Shown: positions 63,674 through 64,000 of the stretch, in pieces | Position numbering within the stretch: position 1 is the stretch's first letter | Layout: each line of letters starts with the position of its first letter | Source of the DNA: Pannonibacter phragmitetus DSM 14782 | GTDB taxonomy: Bacteria; Pseudomonadota; Alphaproteobacteria; Rhizobiales; Stappiaceae | Reading direction: 5' to 3' | Assembly: GCF_000382365.1 (NCBI RefSeq) | Contig: NZ_KB908227.1 | Span: 1 to 64,000 of the forward strand | Length of the DNA: 64,000 bases | Notes under the pieces: generated by a model | The model's database searches: none | What the model was told of the DNA's origin: nothing | What the model saw: the letters and a program-made list of their open reading frames with translations, nothing else | Program-made: the position numbers and the translations under genes

Positions 63674-64000
63674 ATGAACACAGCTTCCGCAGCAGGCACG
63701 ATGGACAAGGCAGAGGGCCAGAACCGCACCACGGATTTTGACGCTGCCGTCATTGGTGCGGGCCCGTCCGGCATGACCGCTGCGCTGCTGCTCGCCCGCA
63801 GGGGCTTGCGCACCGTTCTCGTCGCGCCGGAGGTGAACACCAAAGACGCCCGCACCACAGCTCTGTTGCAGGCCTCTGTTGCCCTGCTGGACGAAATCGG
63901 CGTCTGGGACAAGCTCGCGGGCCGGTCTGCACCTCTGGCCCATATGCGCCTCATCGACGACACCCGCCGCCTGATCCGCGCGCCCGAAACCACCTTCGAT
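63674..64000 (+). CDS. FAD-dependent monooxygenase, UbiH/UbiF type (5' part)
   Basis: The first 109 residues are seen; the gene runs off the window. After about 22 variable residues it has the FAD-binding motif DAAVIGAGPSGMTAALLLARRG (in part, GxGxxG), then DARTTALLQASVALLDEIGVWDKL, as in the UbiH/UbiF/VisC ubiquinone hydroxylases. ATG 63674 is the likely start. The role would be aromatic ring hydroxylation in ubiquinone synthesis, but family members with other substrates exist. Confidence 0.82.
   Translation, partial: MNTASAAGTMDKAEGQNRTTDFDAAVIGAGPSGMTAALLLARRGLRTVLVAPEVNTKDARTTALLQASVALLDEIGVWDKLAGRSAPLAHMRLIDDTRRLIRAPETTFD

Overview
The window looks like chromosome of a GC-rich alphaproteobacterium, most probably order Hyphomicrobiales (Rhizobiales). 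The kdsA-eno order, a phosphatidylcholine synthase, an hmu haem locus, an Xdh/PuuD purine pathway and short palindromic intergenic elements of the kind common in that order all point there. A Stappiaceae-type marine or soil bacterium is my guess, but no rRNA gene is present to settle it. No tRNA, rRNA, CRISPR array or intact mobile element was seen.

Layout. 1-0.35 kb: 3' remnant of an IS4-type transposase. 0.5-9 kb: housekeeping genes (eno, kdsA, galU, a DUF4864 protein, then tgt-queA-cyclophilin-cyclophilin-coaD on the minus strand). 9-11.4 kb: two small membrane proteins and a lower-GC gene for a HEPN-domain protein that looks acquired. 11.4-12.2 kb: a cluster of palindromic repeats. 12.3-16 kb: gyrA and marC. 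16-23.5 kb: an RND efflux pair and an exported TPR-CHAT protease-like protein. 23.7-28.4 kb: a TRAP transporter with a DapA/NanA-family lyase and a divergent GntR regulator. 28.4-35.8 kb: a second GntR regulator divergent from a dipeptide-type ABC transporter with an M20 peptidase. 36.2-37.4 kb: a PQQ-type sugar dehydrogenase.

37.4-47 kb is a haem-iron block. hmuSTUV runs on the minus strand. Divergent from it are a TonB-dependent receptor, a secreted protein of unknown function, exbB, two exbD genes and tonB. Together these would carry haem across the outer membrane (HmuR with TonB/ExbB/ExbD), across the inner membrane (HmuTUV), and then handle or degrade it (HmuS).

47.3-60.3 kb is a purine-catabolism block, all minus strand: LysR regulator, uraH, xdhA, xdhB, xdhC, a four-gene BMP-type nucleoside/purine ABC transporter, then puuD and uraD. 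It would import purines, oxidise hypoxanthine/xanthine to urate, oxidise urate with the membrane enzyme PuuD, and process the products with UraH and UraD to allantoin. 60.3-64 kb holds a quinone oxidoreductase, phosphatidylcholine synthase, a DUF2182 membrane protein and the start of a UbiH-type monooxygenase.

The observations most worth following are these. (1) The TonB motor has ExbB with Val where the conserved TM3 Glu should be, and a second ExbD with Asn where the essential TM Asp should be. (2) The Tgt enzyme lacks three of the four usual zinc ligands. (3) The HEPN gene stands alone and differs in composition from its neighbours. (4) The intergenic palindromes are mosaic. (5) A pair of GntR-type dyads are spaced exactly two helical turns apart.
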